Source: Fagopyrum homotropicum
Taxonomy: Eukaryota > Streptophyta > Magnoliopsida > Caryophyllales > Polygonaceae
NCBI GenBank assembly: GCA_033239125.1
Contig: BSWB01000003.1
Span: 35,479,001-35,543,000 of the forward strand
Reading direction: 5' to 3'
Length of the DNA: 64,000 bases
Shown here piece by piece: positions 63,667 through 64,000 of this stretch. The first letter of the stretch is position 1. Every line of letters begins with the position of its first letter. The notes under the pieces were generated by a model. The model did no database searches, was not told the DNA's origin, and saw only the letters and a list, made by a program, of their open reading frames with translations. Position numbers and translations under genes: made by a program.

Positions 63667-64000
63667 TTGGATTTTTTTTTCTTGGTAACCTCAAGGTTTG
63701 TACTTTTACTCTTGATATCCACAAGTTTTTAAAATTTCTCTGGATACCCTCAAACTTATAATCTATTCACGTCCTTTTTATTTTATTTTTTTTATTTGTA
63801 ACCAAATATCTTAACTAAATTTTGAAAGAAAAAGGAAAGTAAAAGTTTTACTTATTTTTTGAAGTGAAAAAAAAAATTATTTCAAATATATAAATATTTT
63901 ATTGTTAAGTATAACTAATATAATTATTAAGTAACTAACAAAAATTTCTTACATCAAAAAATTTGTTTTATAATTAATACTATCAATTACTACAAAGCCT
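63667..64000. other. AT-rich DNA, nothing recognised
   Basis: Contains long T and A runs and no supported gene or repeat. Confidence 0.6.

Overview
This is nuclear DNA of a flowering plant, most likely a eudicot. The genes have short exons and AT-rich introns with GT/AG borders, and most of the window is nested transposons: Ty3/gypsy LTR elements with a TGGTATCAGAGC primer site, Helitrons, PIF/Harbinger, hAT-type MITEs and a LINE tail. The species cannot be named from sequence alone. The only apparently intact ordinary host genes are two tandem aldo-keto reductase genes near the right end. An incomplete Myb/SANT-like gene lies at the left edge.

Layout. 1-481: last two exons of a Myb/SANT-like gene. 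1074-25138: a large Helitron carrying an RPA70-like gene, a Rep/helicase gene and a second, shorter RPA-like gene, all on the + strand. Its helicase exon is split by LTR element A (9668-19714, TSD ATATT), and it has one apparent 1-nt frameshift near 8553. 25139-28543: broken NBS-LRR fragment and a 15-16 bp minisatellite. 28544-39530: a small non-autonomous Helitron split by LTR element B (28762-38378, TSD ATTAT). 39821-40384: hAT-like MITE with an 8-bp TSD. About 41500-54920: decayed PIF/Harbinger element on the minus strand (transposase and Myb-like ORF1), split by rearranged LTR element C (43214-52887, minus strand). 55020-55691: 5'-truncated LINE tail with poly(A), ending 13 bp beyond the stop codon of the first aldo-keto reductase gene. 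55705-57497 and 60330-62383: two five-exon aldo-keto reductase genes with identical exon sizes, separated by several MITEs and a decayed Helitron-like end. 63168-63658: a second hAT-like MITE with an 8-bp TSD.

How it fits together. Elements A, B and C are diverged relatives. They share a primer site, a conserved LTR 3' end, a palindrome before the polypurine tract, and a trio of small LTR hairpins whose stems are kept while loops change. In A and B the two LTRs are almost identical, yet the internal regions are non-coding wrecks of gag-pol, so these copies were probably mobilised in trans. Helitron 1 is nearly complete as a coding unit: Rep motifs with HUH and double Tyr, helicase motifs, and two single-strand-binding-type proteins. 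It appears to have been broken mainly by the recent insertion of A. Exon borders were read by eye from splice signals and frame continuity; no alignment or database search was run.
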